Shown here in pieces: positions 36,347 through 45,134 of a stretch of DNA of 64,000 bases (position 1 is its first letter; each line of letters starts with the position of its first letter). Source of the stretch: Thermoanaerobaculia bacterium. Its GTDB lineage: Bacteria; Acidobacteriota; Thermoanaerobaculia; Multivoradales; J023. The notes under the pieces were generated by a model. That model saw only the letters and a program-made list of their open reading frames with translations, made no database searches and was not told the DNA's origin. The position numbers and the translations under genes were made by a program. Location of the stretch: assembly GCA_028066595.1 (NCBI GenBank), contig JALCBJ010000003.1, forward strand, positions 134,936-198,935. The letters run 5' to 3'.

Positions 36347-36388
36347 GCCGCTAAGTTCCGATCAGCAAAGGAAGTACAGGGGACGACG

Positions 36389-37729
36389 ATGGAGAGAACC
36401 CGACTGACGAGAGCCGAGCTGGAGGCGAATTTCGCCGACCTCCACCCAGCCTATTCGCGTGACGAAGCGGTGGCGGAGGCGTCGCGTTGCCTGTTCTGCT
36501 TCGACGCCCCTTGCATGCGCGCCTGCCCCACCCACATAGACGTTCCACGATTCATTCGGCAGATCCTGCACGACAATCCGCTGGGAGCCGCCGAGACGAT
36601 CTTCTCCGAGAACGTGCTCGGAGGTTCGTGCGCCCGAGCCTGCCCCACCGAGGTGCTCTGCGAGGGTGCCTGTGTGGACAAGACGCTACAAGGCGGCCCA
36701 GTACACATCGGACGGTTGCAGCGCTACGCCACCGATGCAGCGCAGGCCCAGGACTTGTGGTTCTTCGAGCCCGGCACTGATACCGGTCACCGAGTCGCCA
36801 TTGTCGGCTCAGGCCCGGCCGGGCTCGCCTGCGCTCACGAGTTGCGCCGCCTCGGCCATGCGGCGGACGTCTTCGAGGCCCGCGACGTGGCTGGAGGTCT
36901 CAACACCCTCGGCATCGCCGCCTACAAGATCAGCACCGAGCTGGCTCTCAAGGAGATCGAGCCCATTCGGGCCATGGGCGCCGAGATCCACCTGAACAGC
37001 CCGGTGGACGCGAATCGGCTCGCCGGGCTTCGCCGGGACTATGACGCGGTATTCGTCGGCGTCGGCCTGGGTTCGACGCGTCAGTTACCGATTCCCGGGG
37101 AGGAGTTGGAAGGTGTCGTCGAGGCCCTCGATTTCATCTTTCCCACACATACCGGACCCTTTTCCGAGTGCTACGTGGGTCGCCACACTGTGGTCATCGG
37201 CGCGGGCAACACCGCCGTCGATTGCGCCACCCAAGCAGTGCGTCTGGGCGCCGAGCAGGTGACCATGGTCTATCGTCGCACCGACGCCGAGATGTCGGCG
37301 TTCTCCTACGAGTACGAGCTGGCCAAACAGGATGGCATCGTCTTCGAGTGGCTGGCTCAGCCCGTGGAATTCGTCGCGGACGACGACGGAGATCTCCGGG
37401 CGCTGCGCTGCAGGCGCTTGCGTCTACAGGGACAGGGACGCCGAGCACGTCTCGAAGAGATCGCCGACAGTGACTTCGAGATCCCGTGTGACCTGGCGGT
37501 GCAAGCTCTCGGCCAAGCGCCCGTGGCTGACGAGCTCCTCGGCGGCATCGAAGGTGTCACGGTCGTCAGTGGCCGCCTCGTCGTGGACCCGACGACCGGC
37601 GCCACCGGCGCGCCCGGCCTGTTCGCAGGCGGCGACTGCACCAGCCTCGGCGCCGAGATCGTCGACGCCGTGCAGGAGGGGAAGGTCGCCGCCCGAGGTA
37701 TCGACGAGTACCTGAAAGGGGGTTCGTGA
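36389..37729 (+). CDS. preT: dihydropyrimidine dehydrogenase subunit PreT
   Basis: PreT is the NAD(H)- and FAD-binding subunit that, with PreA, reduces uracil and thymine. The 446-residue protein has an N-terminal iron-sulfur domain with two cysteine groups (C34, C37, C42, C46 and C81, C85, C91, C95), an FAD Rossmann motif VAIVGSGPAGLACA (about 136-149), an NAD motif VVIGAGNTAVDCA and a C-terminal GLFAGGDC FAD motif, as in glutamate synthase small subunits. The gene is followed directly by preA (one-base overlap with ATG 37729), which fixes the function. Confidence 0.93.
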   Translation: MERTRLTRAELEANFADLHPAYSRDEAVAEASRCLFCFDAPCMRACPTHIDVPRFIRQILHDNPLGAAETIFSENVLGGSCARACPTEVLCEGACVDKTLQGGPVHIGRLQRYATDAAQAQDLWFFEPGTDTGHRVAIVGSGPAGLACAHELRRLGHAADVFEARDVAGGLNTLGIAAYKISTELALKEIEPIRAMGAEIHLNSPVDANRLAGLRRDYDAVFVGVGLGSTRQLPIPGEELEGVVEALDFIFPTHTGPFSECYVGRHTVVIGAGNTAVDCATQAVRLGAEQVTMVYRRTDAEMSAFSYEYELAKQDGIVFEWLAQPVEFVADDDGDLRALRCRRLRLQGQGRRARLEEIADSDFEIPCDLAVQALGQAPVADELLGGIEGVTVVSGRLVVDPTTGATGAPGLFAGGDCTSLGAEIVDAVQEGKVAARGIDEYLKGGS

Positions 37730-39135
37730 TGAAGACCTGGAAGAAGCCCGATCTGACCTCCGAGGTCGCCGGAATTCGCTCACCCAACCCATTCTGGCTT
37801 GCGAGCGGACCGCCCACCAATTCCGCCTATCAGGTACGTCGCGCCTTCGAGGCGGGTTGGGGCGGAGCGGTCTGGAAGACGCTCGGCGAACCCATCGTCA
37901 ACGTGGCGTCGCGATACGGCGCCATCGACTACGACGGCCGCAAGATTGCGGGCCTCAACAACATCGAGCTGATCACCGATCGTCCGCTGGAAGAGAATCT
38001 GGCGGAGATACGGCAGATCAAGCGCGAGTTCCCGCATCATGCTGTGGTCGTTTCCCTGATGGTGGAGTCGAGCCGAGAAGCCTGGCACGACATCGTCAAA
38101 CATACACAGGACACGGGCTGCGACGGCCTCGAGCTGAACTTCGGTTGTCCCCACGGCATGAGCGAACGGGGCATGGGTTCGGCGGTCGGCCAGGTACCCG
38201 AGTACACCGAGCGCATCACCAACTGGGTGATGGAAGCGGCGGAGATCCCGGTGTTGGTCAAGCTGACGCCGAACGTCACCGATGTTCGCTACATCGGCCG
38301 CGCCGCGAGGAATGGAGGCGCCGATGGCCTGTCGCTGATCAACACCATCAATTCGATCGTCGGCGTCGACCTCGACACCCTGGCCCCGCGTCCCCAGGTC
38401 GACGGACGCGGCAGCCACGGCGGCTACTGCGGGCCCGCGGTGAAACCCATCGCCCTCAATATGGTGCAACAGGTTGCATCCGACCCCGAGATCCAGCTTC
38501 CCGTTTCCGGAATCGGCGGCGTCCAGGCGTGGCAAGACGCGGTGGAGTTCTTGCTCTTGGGTGCCGGCAACGTCCAGGTATGCACCGCCGCCATGCACTA
38601 CGGATTCCGCATCGTAGAAACGCTGATATCCGGCCTCGAAGGCTGGATGAGCGACAAAGGCTTCCTCAGCCTGCAGGAAGTCGTCGGCCGAAGTGTGCAA
38701 ACGGTCGGCGACTGGGCGGACCTAGACCTGTCCTACAAGGTCGTCGCCGAGATCGACCAGGGCGAGTGCATCCACTGCGGTCTCTGCTACATCGCCTGCG
38801 AAGACGGTGCCCATCAATCGATCACTTGGCGCGAGGTTCCGGAAGCGGAGTTCGTCGGCGGCAACGGCACCAGCCCGGAGGGTGCACGACCTCAGGTCAG
38901 CGTCTCCGGCGGCCACCAGGTGGTCGTCGGTAGCGGCGCGGGCCACGTCAACATTTACGAGATCAATCAGGAGACCTGCGTCGGCTGCAACCTCTGTTCC
39001 CTGGTGTGTCCGGTCCAGGGCTGCATCTCCATGGTCGAGCGAGACTCCGGCCTGCCGAGCATGAGCTGGCGGGAGTATCAGGAGAAGCTGGCGAAGGGCG
39101 AAGTCGAGAAGATCGAGCCGCCTGCGCACGTCTGA
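37729..39135 (+). CDS. preA: dihydropyrimidine dehydrogenase subunit PreA
   Basis: PreA is the FMN-containing catalytic subunit. The 468-residue protein begins with the dihydroorotate-dehydrogenase-like barrel (NPFWLASGPPTNSAYQVRRA), has LELNFGCPHGMSERGMG with the catalytic-loop cysteine, VKLTPNVTDV and SGIGGVQAWQDAVEFLLLGA, and ends with two 4Fe-4S motifs (CIHCGLCYIAC and CVGCNLCSLVC). It catalyses the first step of the reductive pathway whose later enzymes are encoded at 19.9-28.6 kb. The ATG at 37729 has better ribosome spacing than the GTG at 37726. Its last ~25 codons are duplicated at 42698-42792. Confidence 0.93.
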   Translation: MKTWKKPDLTSEVAGIRSPNPFWLASGPPTNSAYQVRRAFEAGWGGAVWKTLGEPIVNVASRYGAIDYDGRKIAGLNNIELITDRPLEENLAEIRQIKREFPHHAVVVSLMVESSREAWHDIVKHTQDTGCDGLELNFGCPHGMSERGMGSAVGQVPEYTERITNWVMEAAEIPVLVKLTPNVTDVRYIGRAARNGGADGLSLINTINSIVGVDLDTLAPRPQVDGRGSHGGYCGPAVKPIALNMVQQVASDPEIQLPVSGIGGVQAWQDAVEFLLLGAGNVQVCTAAMHYGFRIVETLISGLEGWMSDKGFLSLQEVVGRSVQTVGDWADLDLSYKVVAEIDQGECIHCGLCYIACEDGAHQSITWREVPEAEFVGGNGTSPEGARPQVSVSGGHQVVVGSGAGHVNIYEINQETCVGCNLCSLVCPVQGCISMVERDSGLPSMSWREYQEKLAKGEVEKIEPPAHV

Positions 39136-39160
39136 TCACCTGAATCGTCTACCGTCTGAC

Positions 39161-39679
39161 TCATCCCGCCTGCGCACGTCGCTCGATCCGGCGCCGCCAC
39201 GCCACTTCGAAGCGCTGACGCAGCTCGTCGTCCGCACCCGGACCCGGCTCGGCGAAGAGATCCCGTGACGAAAGCTCGCGGCCTTCGACGTCGCGGGGCA
39301 CCATCTTGGGCAGACGTCGGCCCGTGGCCCGGTCGCGGACGATGGTGGGTTCGGCGCCCTCACCGTAGACCCATTCGTCCGACCACTGGCGAAGTGCCGT
39401 CAGCACGGGTAGGAGATCGTGTCCTTTTGCAGTGAGCCGGTACTCGTAGCGGGTTCCCGTCTTGCCGGAGTCGACCCGCTCGAGGATGCCGTTCTCCACC
39501 AGATGACTCAGCCGGTCGCTGAGGGTGTTCTTGGCAAGGCCCAGGTGGCGGGAGAAGTCCGAGAAGCGGCGTGTGCCGAAGAACGCTTCACGGACGATCA
39601 GCAACGTCCACCAGTCGCCCAGGACTTCGAGCGCCTGGGCGACGGAGCAGCTCATCTGATCGAAGCGTTTGCGACCCAT
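39161..39679 (-). CDS. HxlR-family transcriptional regulator
   Basis: The 172-residue protein has the HxlR winged-helix pattern CSVAQALEVLGDWWTLLIVREAFFG, then FSDFSRHLGLAKNTLSDRL and LERVDSGKTGTRYEYRLTAKG. HxlR proteins sense redox or small molecules, often through the N-terminal cysteine (C11 here), and regulate a divergent neighbour. The molybdopterin gene is divergent across a ~100-nt promoter region. The C-terminal ~60 residues extend beyond the minimal domain. Confidence 0.9.
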   Translation of the reverse strand: MGRKRFDQMSCSVAQALEVLGDWWTLLIVREAFFGTRRFSDFSRHLGLAKNTLSDRLSHLVENGILERVDSGKTGTRYEYRLTAKGHDLLPVLTALRQWSDEWVYGEGAEPTIVRDRATGRRLPKMVPRDVEGRELSSRDLFAEPGPGADDELRQRFEVAWRRRIERRAQAG

Positions 39680-39698
39680 GACCGAAATTCTAATCTGG

Positions 39699-39727
39699 TT
39701 GCTTTAAAAAACCAAACTCACTACACT
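39699..39727 (+). promoter_or_regulatory. promoter of the molybdopterin oxidoreductase gene
   Basis: TTGCTT (39699-39704) and TACACT (39722-39727) are 17 nt apart in the divergent region. A GGTT/AACC inverted repeat with an AT-rich centre (39697-39713) overlaps the -35 and is a candidate HxlR binding site. Confidence 0.45.
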
Positions 39728-39780
39728 GCTCTAGAACAAGAGTCCATCAACCCGTCTCAGCGACAGAGCAGGAGTCCCCG

Positions 39781-42075
39781 ATGTCTGAATCGAAGCTAGC
39801 TGCCCAAAGTTCGGACTGGAAGCCGACATCCTGCATCCTGTGTGAGTGCAATTGCGGCATCGAGGTGCAGCTCGGCGGCGACGACGGACGACGGTTCCAG
39901 CGCATTCGCGGCAATCGCAAGAACCCTGCGTCCCGGGGCTACGTGTGTCAGAAGGCAGGTCGCCTCGACCACTATCAGAACAGCCGAGACCGCCTGATGT
40001 CGCCCCTTCGGCGCCGACCCGACGGCACATTCGAGGAGATCGACTGGGACACCGCGATTCGTGAGGTGGCAGAGAAGTTGGCGGCGGTGCGCGACGAGCA
40101 CGGCGGTGAGTCGATCTTCTACTTCGGCGGCGGTGGGCAGGGTAATCACCTTCCGGGCGCGTACGCCACGTCCACTCGGGCGCTCCTCGGCTCGGTCTAC
40201 CGCTCCAACGCACTGGCCCAGGAGAAGACCGGCGAGTTCTGGGTCAACCACCAGATGGTGGGACGCTTCGTACGCGGCGACTTCGAGCACTGCGAGGTCG
40301 GCATCTTCCTCGGCAAGAATCCGTGGCAGTCCCACAGCATCCCTCGCGCACGGGTGACCGTACGGGAGATCGCCAAGAACCCGGATCGGTGCCTGATCGT
40401 GGTCGACCCGCGCCGCACGGAGTCAGCCGACCTCGCGGATATTCATCTGCAAGTGAAGCCTGGAACCGACGCCTGGCTAGTGGCCGGCCTGCTGAAAGTG
40501 CTGCTGGAGGAGAACCTATTCGACGACGAGTTCATCGCCAGGCACACCGTGGGCTTCGACGATGTCCGCCCGGCTCTCGACGCCGTGTTGGTGGCCGACG
40601 CCTGCCGCGTCTCGGGTATCGACGAGGATCTTCTGCGGCGCACGGCGCGCCGCATCGCCGCCGCCGAGAGCGTCGCCGTCTTCGAGGACCTGGGCGTCCA
40701 GATGAACCGTCACTCGACCTTGGTCAGTTACCTCCAGCGCCTACTCTGGATGCTCACCGGCAACTTCGGCAAGCTGGGCGCCCAGAACGCGCCCACGGCG
40801 CTGGTGCCCATCGCGGCGGAGAGCTCCCGCTCGCCCAAGACCACACCGGTGGCGGGCGCCAGGGTTATCGCCGGCCTCACGCCCTGCAATCTCATTGCCG
40901 AGGAGATCCTCACCGACCACCCGAAGCGCTACCGCGCCATGCTCGTGGAAAGCGCCAATCCGGCCCATTCCCTGGCGGACAGCGCGTCGATGCGCAAGGC
41001 TCTCGAGGCGTTGGACTGCCTGGTGGTCATCGATGTGGCTCTGACGGAGACCGCCCGCCTGGCTGACTACGTGCTGCCGGCCACCACGCAGTACGAAAAG
41101 GCCGAGGCCGTCTTCTTCAACTTCGACTTCCCGGAGAACTACTTCTACCTACGGCGTCCGCTCCTCGATCCGCCGGAGACCGACCAGGCCGGCCCTCTGC
41201 CCGAGGCGGAGATCCACGCAAGGCTAGCCGAAGCACTGGGCGCTCTGCCCGAGGCGGTGCTGGCGCCGATGCGCGCGGCCCTCGAGAAGGGCGGACGCCT
41301 CGGACTAGGTGCGGCACTGCAGCAGGCCGGAGCCCGGGACCCGCGTCTGGCCCGGGTAGCGCCGGCTCTCCTCTACCGAGTCCTCGGACCCACCCTGCCC
41401 GAAGGCACGGCCGAGGGCGCCGTCCTTTGGGCCGCTGCACACCGCTGTGCCGGCATCTTTCCCGACGCGCTGAGCCGCGCTGGACTCGAGGGCGAGGGTC
41501 CGATGCTGGGAGAAGCGCTCTTCCAGCGCATCCTCGACAGCCCCGACGGCATGGTCCTCTCTGTGGATCCGCCGGAGGCCAGCTGGGACCGGGTCCGGAC
41601 GCCGGACGGCAAGCTCCATCTCGCGATTGCCGAGCTGATCGAGGAACTGGAGAGCCTGCACGATGAACCCTCCCTCGTGAGCGACGATTTCCCGATGGTG
41701 CTTTCGGCGGGAGAGCGCAGGTCCTATACCGCCAACACGATCTGCCGCGATCCAGACTGGCGCAAGAAAGACGTCGATGGCCGGCTGTGCATCTCACCGG
41801 ACGATGCAGGCCGACTCGATGTCAACGAAGGCGATGTCGTGCGCCTCGTCACCTGCACTGGATCTGCCGAGGTGTCCATCGAGATCAACGACCGCATGCA
41901 GGCGGGGCACATCTCGCTCCCCAACGGACTCGGTCTCGACTACCCCGATAGTGAAGGCCATCGAACCCGGCGCGGCGTCGCGCCCAACGAGCTAACCGCG
42001 GCCGGCCACCGCGACCCCTTCGCCGGCACGCCCTGGCACAAGAGCGTGCCGGCTCGGGTCGAACGAGTTGCTTGA
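39781..42075 (+). CDS. molybdopterin-dependent oxidoreductase (DMSO-reductase family)
   Basis: The 764-residue protein has the N-terminal 4Fe-4S motif (C18, C21, C25 and C56 in YVCQKAGRLDHY), molybdopterin-binding blocks (FYFGGGGQGNHLPG, VVDPRRTESADLADIHLQVKPGTDAWL, VLPATTQYEKAEA) and a C-terminal MopB-binding domain (SPDDAGRLDVNEGDVVRLV). It has no Tat signal, so it is probably cytoplasmic. The molybdenum ligand and substrate cannot be assigned; a formate- or assimilatory-type oxidoreductase is possible. No electron-transfer subunit is adjacent. AGGAG lies 6 nt before the ATG. Confidence 0.9.
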   Translation: MSESKLAAQSSDWKPTSCILCECNCGIEVQLGGDDGRRFQRIRGNRKNPASRGYVCQKAGRLDHYQNSRDRLMSPLRRRPDGTFEEIDWDTAIREVAEKLAAVRDEHGGESIFYFGGGGQGNHLPGAYATSTRALLGSVYRSNALAQEKTGEFWVNHQMVGRFVRGDFEHCEVGIFLGKNPWQSHSIPRARVTVREIAKNPDRCLIVVDPRRTESADLADIHLQVKPGTDAWLVAGLLKVLLEENLFDDEFIARHTVGFDDVRPALDAVLVADACRVSGIDEDLLRRTARRIAAAESVAVFEDLGVQMNRHSTLVSYLQRLLWMLTGNFGKLGAQNAPTALVPIAAESSRSPKTTPVAGARVIAGLTPCNLIAEEILTDHPKRYRAMLVESANPAHSLADSASMRKALEALDCLVVIDVALTETARLADYVLPATTQYEKAEAVFFNFDFPENYFYLRRPLLDPPETDQAGPLPEAEIHARLAEALGALPEAVLAPMRAALEKGGRLGLGAALQQAGARDPRLARVAPALLYRVLGPTLPEGTAEGAVLWAAAHRCAGIFPDALSRAGLEGEGPMLGEALFQRILDSPDGMVLSVDPPEASWDRVRTPDGKLHLAIAELIEELESLHDEPSLVSDDFPMVLSAGERRSYTANTICRDPDWRKKDVDGRLCISPDDAGRLDVNEGDVVRLVTCTGSAEVSIEINDRMQAGHISLPNGLGLDYPDSEGHRTRRGVAPNELTAAGHRDPFAGTPWHKSVPARVERVA

Positions 42076-42152
42076 GTGTCTCCTGATGTAACGCATCGGT
42101 AAGGCTCGGACGCTGGGATCGAACCTCGGAGAGATCCCCTCGTAGCTCGGAT

Positions 42153-42698
42153 ATGAGACCCACATCCAAGAGTCCATCCCTTCTCCTACTCGGCGTTCTC
42201 TTGGTACTTCTTGCGACGTCCGCCTCGGCGCAACGGGCGGGCTGTCAGGACCAGAAACCCGACGGCTCCGTGATCGGGCTCGTCGCCGCCGACGAGCCCG
42301 GCGAACCGCTGGTAGTGATTGGACGGGCCGTAGATGGTGACGGCCAGCCCCTCGCCGGTGTGAAAGTGCGCGTGTTCCACACCGACGCTGAGGGTTACTA
42401 CTCTGCAGGCGGCATGGACGAATCGAAGTCGCGGCTCTGCGGTGTGCTCGAGACCGCAACCGATGGCGGCTACCGCATCGAGACCATCCTGCCCGGCGAG
42501 TACGCCACCGGCGGACCGAGACCTCACATCCATTTCGACACCGAACTGCCGGGCGGTGGCACCAGGTTCTTCACCGTCCACTGGTCTGGCATCGAGGAGG
42601 GTGGCGATCCCGCCGCGGGCGAACGCGGCGCCTCGACGCGGCCGATCGTCCGAGACGGTGAATCGCTCCATCTGGTCTACGACCTGGTCTTTCGGTAG
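42153..42698 (+). CDS. secreted intradiol-dioxygenase-like protein
   Basis: The 181-residue protein has a signal peptide (LLLLGVLLVLLATSASAQ) and the fold of protocatechuate/catechol intradiol dioxygenases: VVIGRAVDGDGQPLAGVKVRVFH, then YRIETILPGEYATGGPRPHIHF. Candidate non-heme iron ligands are Y82 or Y83, Y117, H125 and H127. Exported members of this superfamily are common but poorly characterised, and the natural substrate is unknown. The stop codon coincides with the first base of the duplicated preA tail. Confidence 0.8.
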   Translation: MRPTSKSPSLLLLGVLLVLLATSASAQRAGCQDQKPDGSVIGLVAADEPGEPLVVIGRAVDGDGQPLAGVKVRVFHTDAEGYYSAGGMDESKSRLCGVLETATDGGYRIETILPGEYATGGPRPHIHFDTELPGGGTRFFTVHWSGIEEGGDPAAGERGASTRPIVRDGESLHLVYDLVFR

Positions 42699-42792
42699 CG
42701 AGACTCCCCTGCCGCCCATGAGCTGGCGGGAGTACCAGGAGAAGTTGGCGAAGGGCGAGGTCGAGAAGATCGGGCTAACCGCCCACGTCTGA
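42698..42792 (+). pseudogene. orphan copy of the preA 3' end
   Basis: This 95-nt stretch matches 39039-39135, the end of preA, with one 2-nt gap. In the last 75 nt I count 9 mismatches. In frame it still encodes MSWREYQEKLAKGEVEKI followed by GLTAHV and a stop (preA has EPPAHV). There is no start codon or upstream preA sequence, so it is a remnant. Confidence 0.85.
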
Positions 42793-42994
42793 GGAACTGT
42801 TCGAGATTTGGCCGCTGCGTGGCGCCGCTCGGAGGTGCCTTCGTCGTAGGCGGTTCGTACTCCGGTGGACGTTCGCAGGCGGCCCGTCGCCTTCGCGGGA
42901 AAAGCCTCCACGAAGACGATCCAGTCTCAGTGGGGCACCGAAGGGATCAGGGTTTGAGAGACGGCTGATTCGAAACCGTAGAGCCGTGACGCCG

Positions 42995-43017
42995 TATGTA
43001 CGGCAATGCCGTACATA
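42995..43017. promoter_or_regulatory. perfect 10-bp dyad, PadR-type operator candidate
   Basis: TATGTACGGC (42995-43004) and GCCGTACATA (43008-43017) are perfect inverted arms around AAT, 36 nt before the esterase start. ATGT/ACAT ends are typical of PadR-family sites, and a PadR gene is the second gene of this operon. The rest of the 261-nt gap shows nothing else I can assign. Confidence 0.65.
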
Positions 43018-43053
43018 AGATCCATGCCCAACTCGTACCCAAGGAGACTGCTC

Positions 43054-44043
43054 ATGCGGCCACTTCGTAGGCTTCTCGTTCTCGTATCCTTCTCAACACT
43101 TGTTCTCGTAGCGCTGTCCCCTGCATTCGCTCGATCGGAGCGCGAGGGCCCCGCCGAGGTGAGCCTCCCCGGCACCGAGTCCGTGGTCCTCGAGTCGAAG
43201 ACCGTGGGTGAGGCCTATCGCATCTTCGTCGCACACCCCATGGTCCCGCCTCGGAGCCCCGACCAGAAGTTTCCGACTCTCTATCTTCTGGATGGCGACA
43301 TTTCATTTCCCATGGTCCGTCAGATCGCGTTGTCTCTCACCAGCGGCATGGAGCTGCCTCCCGTCCTGATCGTAGGGATCGCATACCCGGGCGGCGAGAG
43401 ACAAGCAGGAGCTCTCCGCACTCGCGACTACACGCCCAGCCCCGACCCTGTCTTCACCCGCATTGCACAGCGTTGGGGCGGGGCCGTCGAGGGGGATGCT
43501 GCCTCCGGCGGCGCCAGCAAATTCTTACGCTTTCTGACTACTGAGCTGAAGCCGTACATCGAGGAGAACTACCCTGCCGACCCTCAAGACTCGACGCTCT
43601 TCGGCATCTCCTTCGGCGGCCTGTTCGCCACGTACGCCCTATTGGAGACACCGGGCGAGTTTCAGCGATTCGTGATCGGCAGTCCCTCGCTCTGGTGGGG
43701 CGACAAGCAGATGTTCCAGATCGAGGAGCGGTTCGCGAAGAACCATGACGATCTCGAAGCGAGCGTGTTTCTGGCGGCGGGCGGTCGCGAGACCGCCGAG
43801 CACGACGAGGCGATCCTGGAGAAACTGCCGGAGCCTCTACGTCGTCCGATGCTCGAGCTCCAGGAAGCCATGGATGGTGGACCGCTCATGCTCGAGGTGG
43901 TACAACCATTCGTGGAGCAGCTCCGAGGCCGCAATTATCCCGGCCTCGATCTGACGTTTCACGTCTTCGACCACGAGACGCACGGATCCGCACCTCCGAT
44001 GATCATCAGCAGAGGGCTACGCGTCGTCTTCGATACGTTCTGA
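43054..44043 (+). CDS. secreted alpha/beta-hydrolase esterase (esterase-D/IroE-like)
   Basis: The 329-residue protein has a signal peptide (LLVLVSFSTLVLVALSPAFA) and the esterase-D fold with TLYLLDGD, the nucleophile elbow GISFGG (S186) and a C-terminal HETHGS with the likely catalytic histidine. Relatives include enterobactin esterase IroE and other hydrolases of bulky esters; the substrate is not known. The ATG at 43054 follows AAGGAG at 43041-43046; upstream ATGs at 43006 and 43024 would put the start inside or next to the operator. Confidence 0.85.
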   Translation: MRPLRRLLVLVSFSTLVLVALSPAFARSEREGPAEVSLPGTESVVLESKTVGEAYRIFVAHPMVPPRSPDQKFPTLYLLDGDISFPMVRQIALSLTSGMELPPVLIVGIAYPGGERQAGALRTRDYTPSPDPVFTRIAQRWGGAVEGDAASGGASKFLRFLTTELKPYIEENYPADPQDSTLFGISFGGLFATYALLETPGEFQRFVIGSPSLWWGDKQMFQIEERFAKNHDDLEASVFLAAGGRETAEHDEAILEKLPEPLRRPMLELQEAMDGGPLMLEVVQPFVEQLRGRNYPGLDLTFHVFDHETHGSAPPMIISRGLRVVFDTF

Positions 44044-44063
44044 CTCAGTCCAAGGACGGCCGC

Positions 44064-44393
44064 ATGGAAAGGAATCATCTCGGTGACTTTGAACTGATGG
44101 TCGTCGCGGCGTCGCTCCATCTAGGTGAGCAAGCCTACGGCGCTCGAATACGCCAGGAGATCGAAGAACGCACCGGGCGCGACATCGCGCTCGGTGCCGT
44201 CTACAAAGCTCTGGCACGACTGGAATCGAAGGAACTGGTTTCGTCGCGGCTCGGCTCACCTCGCCCAGAACGCGGAGGCCGTTCGCGACGAAACTACGAG
44301 GTCACCGCCAAGGGTCGAGATCGCTTTGCCGAGAGCCTGCATGCGCTACGCGGAATGCTGGCTGGATTGAATCTGGACTGGGTGCCGAGATGA
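44064..44393 (+). CDS. PadR-family transcriptional regulator
   Basis: The 109-residue protein has the PadR winged helix: LGDFELMVVAASLHLGEQAYGARIRQEIE, ALGAVYKALARLESKELV and RRNYEVTAKGRDRF. Short PadR proteins of this type accompany ADOP permeases in acidobacteria and repress their own operon. The dyad upstream of the esterase gene is the likely binding site. The stop overlaps the next gene (ATGA). Confidence 0.92.
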   Translation: MERNHLGDFELMVVAASLHLGEQAYGARIRQEIEERTGRDIALGAVYKALARLESKELVSSRLGSPRPERGGRSRRNYEVTAKGRDRFAESLHALRGMLAGLNLDWVPR

Positions 44394-45007
44394 CCCGGAC
44401 CGACGACCCTCCGCGCATTCCACGATGGTTGCTCGCAGCAACACTACCCACTCGAGACGTGTTCCAGACTCTGATCGACGATCTCGATGAGGAGTTTGCA
44501 AAGCGCAGGAACGAAGTCGATACCCGATCTGGAGCTGTTCGTTGGTACTGGAGCCAAGCCGCCAGATCGACTTTCGAGCTACTCCTCTATCGCCTCGAGT
44601 GCTCGTGCTGCGCCGAGGTGATGAGGGCCTACCTCAGGGCATGCTTGCTCTTCCTCTTCGCCTTCGGCGTTGCGGAAGTGCTCGTGGGATCCCTCGTCAG
44701 CCGGTTCGACGTGCCAGCTGCCGTCCGCGCCACTGCCCTTGCCGGAACACTCGTCGCGGCCACCGCGCTCGGTAGTCGCGGCAGCTGCTGTGGATCGACC
44801 GCAACACAGAGGCTCTCAGCGCCGGTACCGACCAACGTCGTCGTCGGCGGAGTCTCGATGGGTCTGGGCGTCCTGATCCTGAGCTCCTGTGCCACCACGC
44901 CGCCGCCTGTGGTGTGGACCTCATGGTTCTTGTCCGCGAGCTTAGGTGCGAGCCTCGGCGGCATCCGATGGACAGCAGCAGGTTCGGAGACATTCCGCTC
45001 GATCTGA
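44390..45007 (+). CDS. stand-alone permease-prefix-like membrane protein
   Basis: The first ~65 residues (RWLLAATLPTRDVFQTLIDD, LDEEFAKRR, VRWYWSQAARS) resemble the permease prefix domain that begins many ADOP permeases. The remaining 140 residues hold about four membrane helices and a CC-CC cluster (CSCCAE, SCCGS), not an FtsX domain. It is translated with PadR. The full-length ADOP without a prefix is encoded 1.2 kb downstream (46249), so this may be a detached partner of that permease. Confidence 0.7.
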   Translation: MTRTDDPPRIPRWLLAATLPTRDVFQTLIDDLDEEFAKRRNEVDTRSGAVRWYWSQAARSTFELLLYRLECSCCAEVMRAYLRACLLFLFAFGVAEVLVGSLVSRFDVPAAVRATALAGTLVAATALGSRGSCCGSTATQRLSAPVPTNVVVGGVSMGLGVLILSSCATTPPPVVWTSWFLSASLGASLGGIRWTAAGSETFRSI

Positions 45008-45134
45008 CTCTCTCGTGAGAGAACCTCAGGTCGACAGCGGCATCGCTTGCTAAAGCAGCCGTCAGTTGTCGAGCCGGCCAAAAGCCGAGGCGGTTAGGCC
45101 ATTCCTGTACCGGGCGGCGCAGCGTTCTCCGCGG

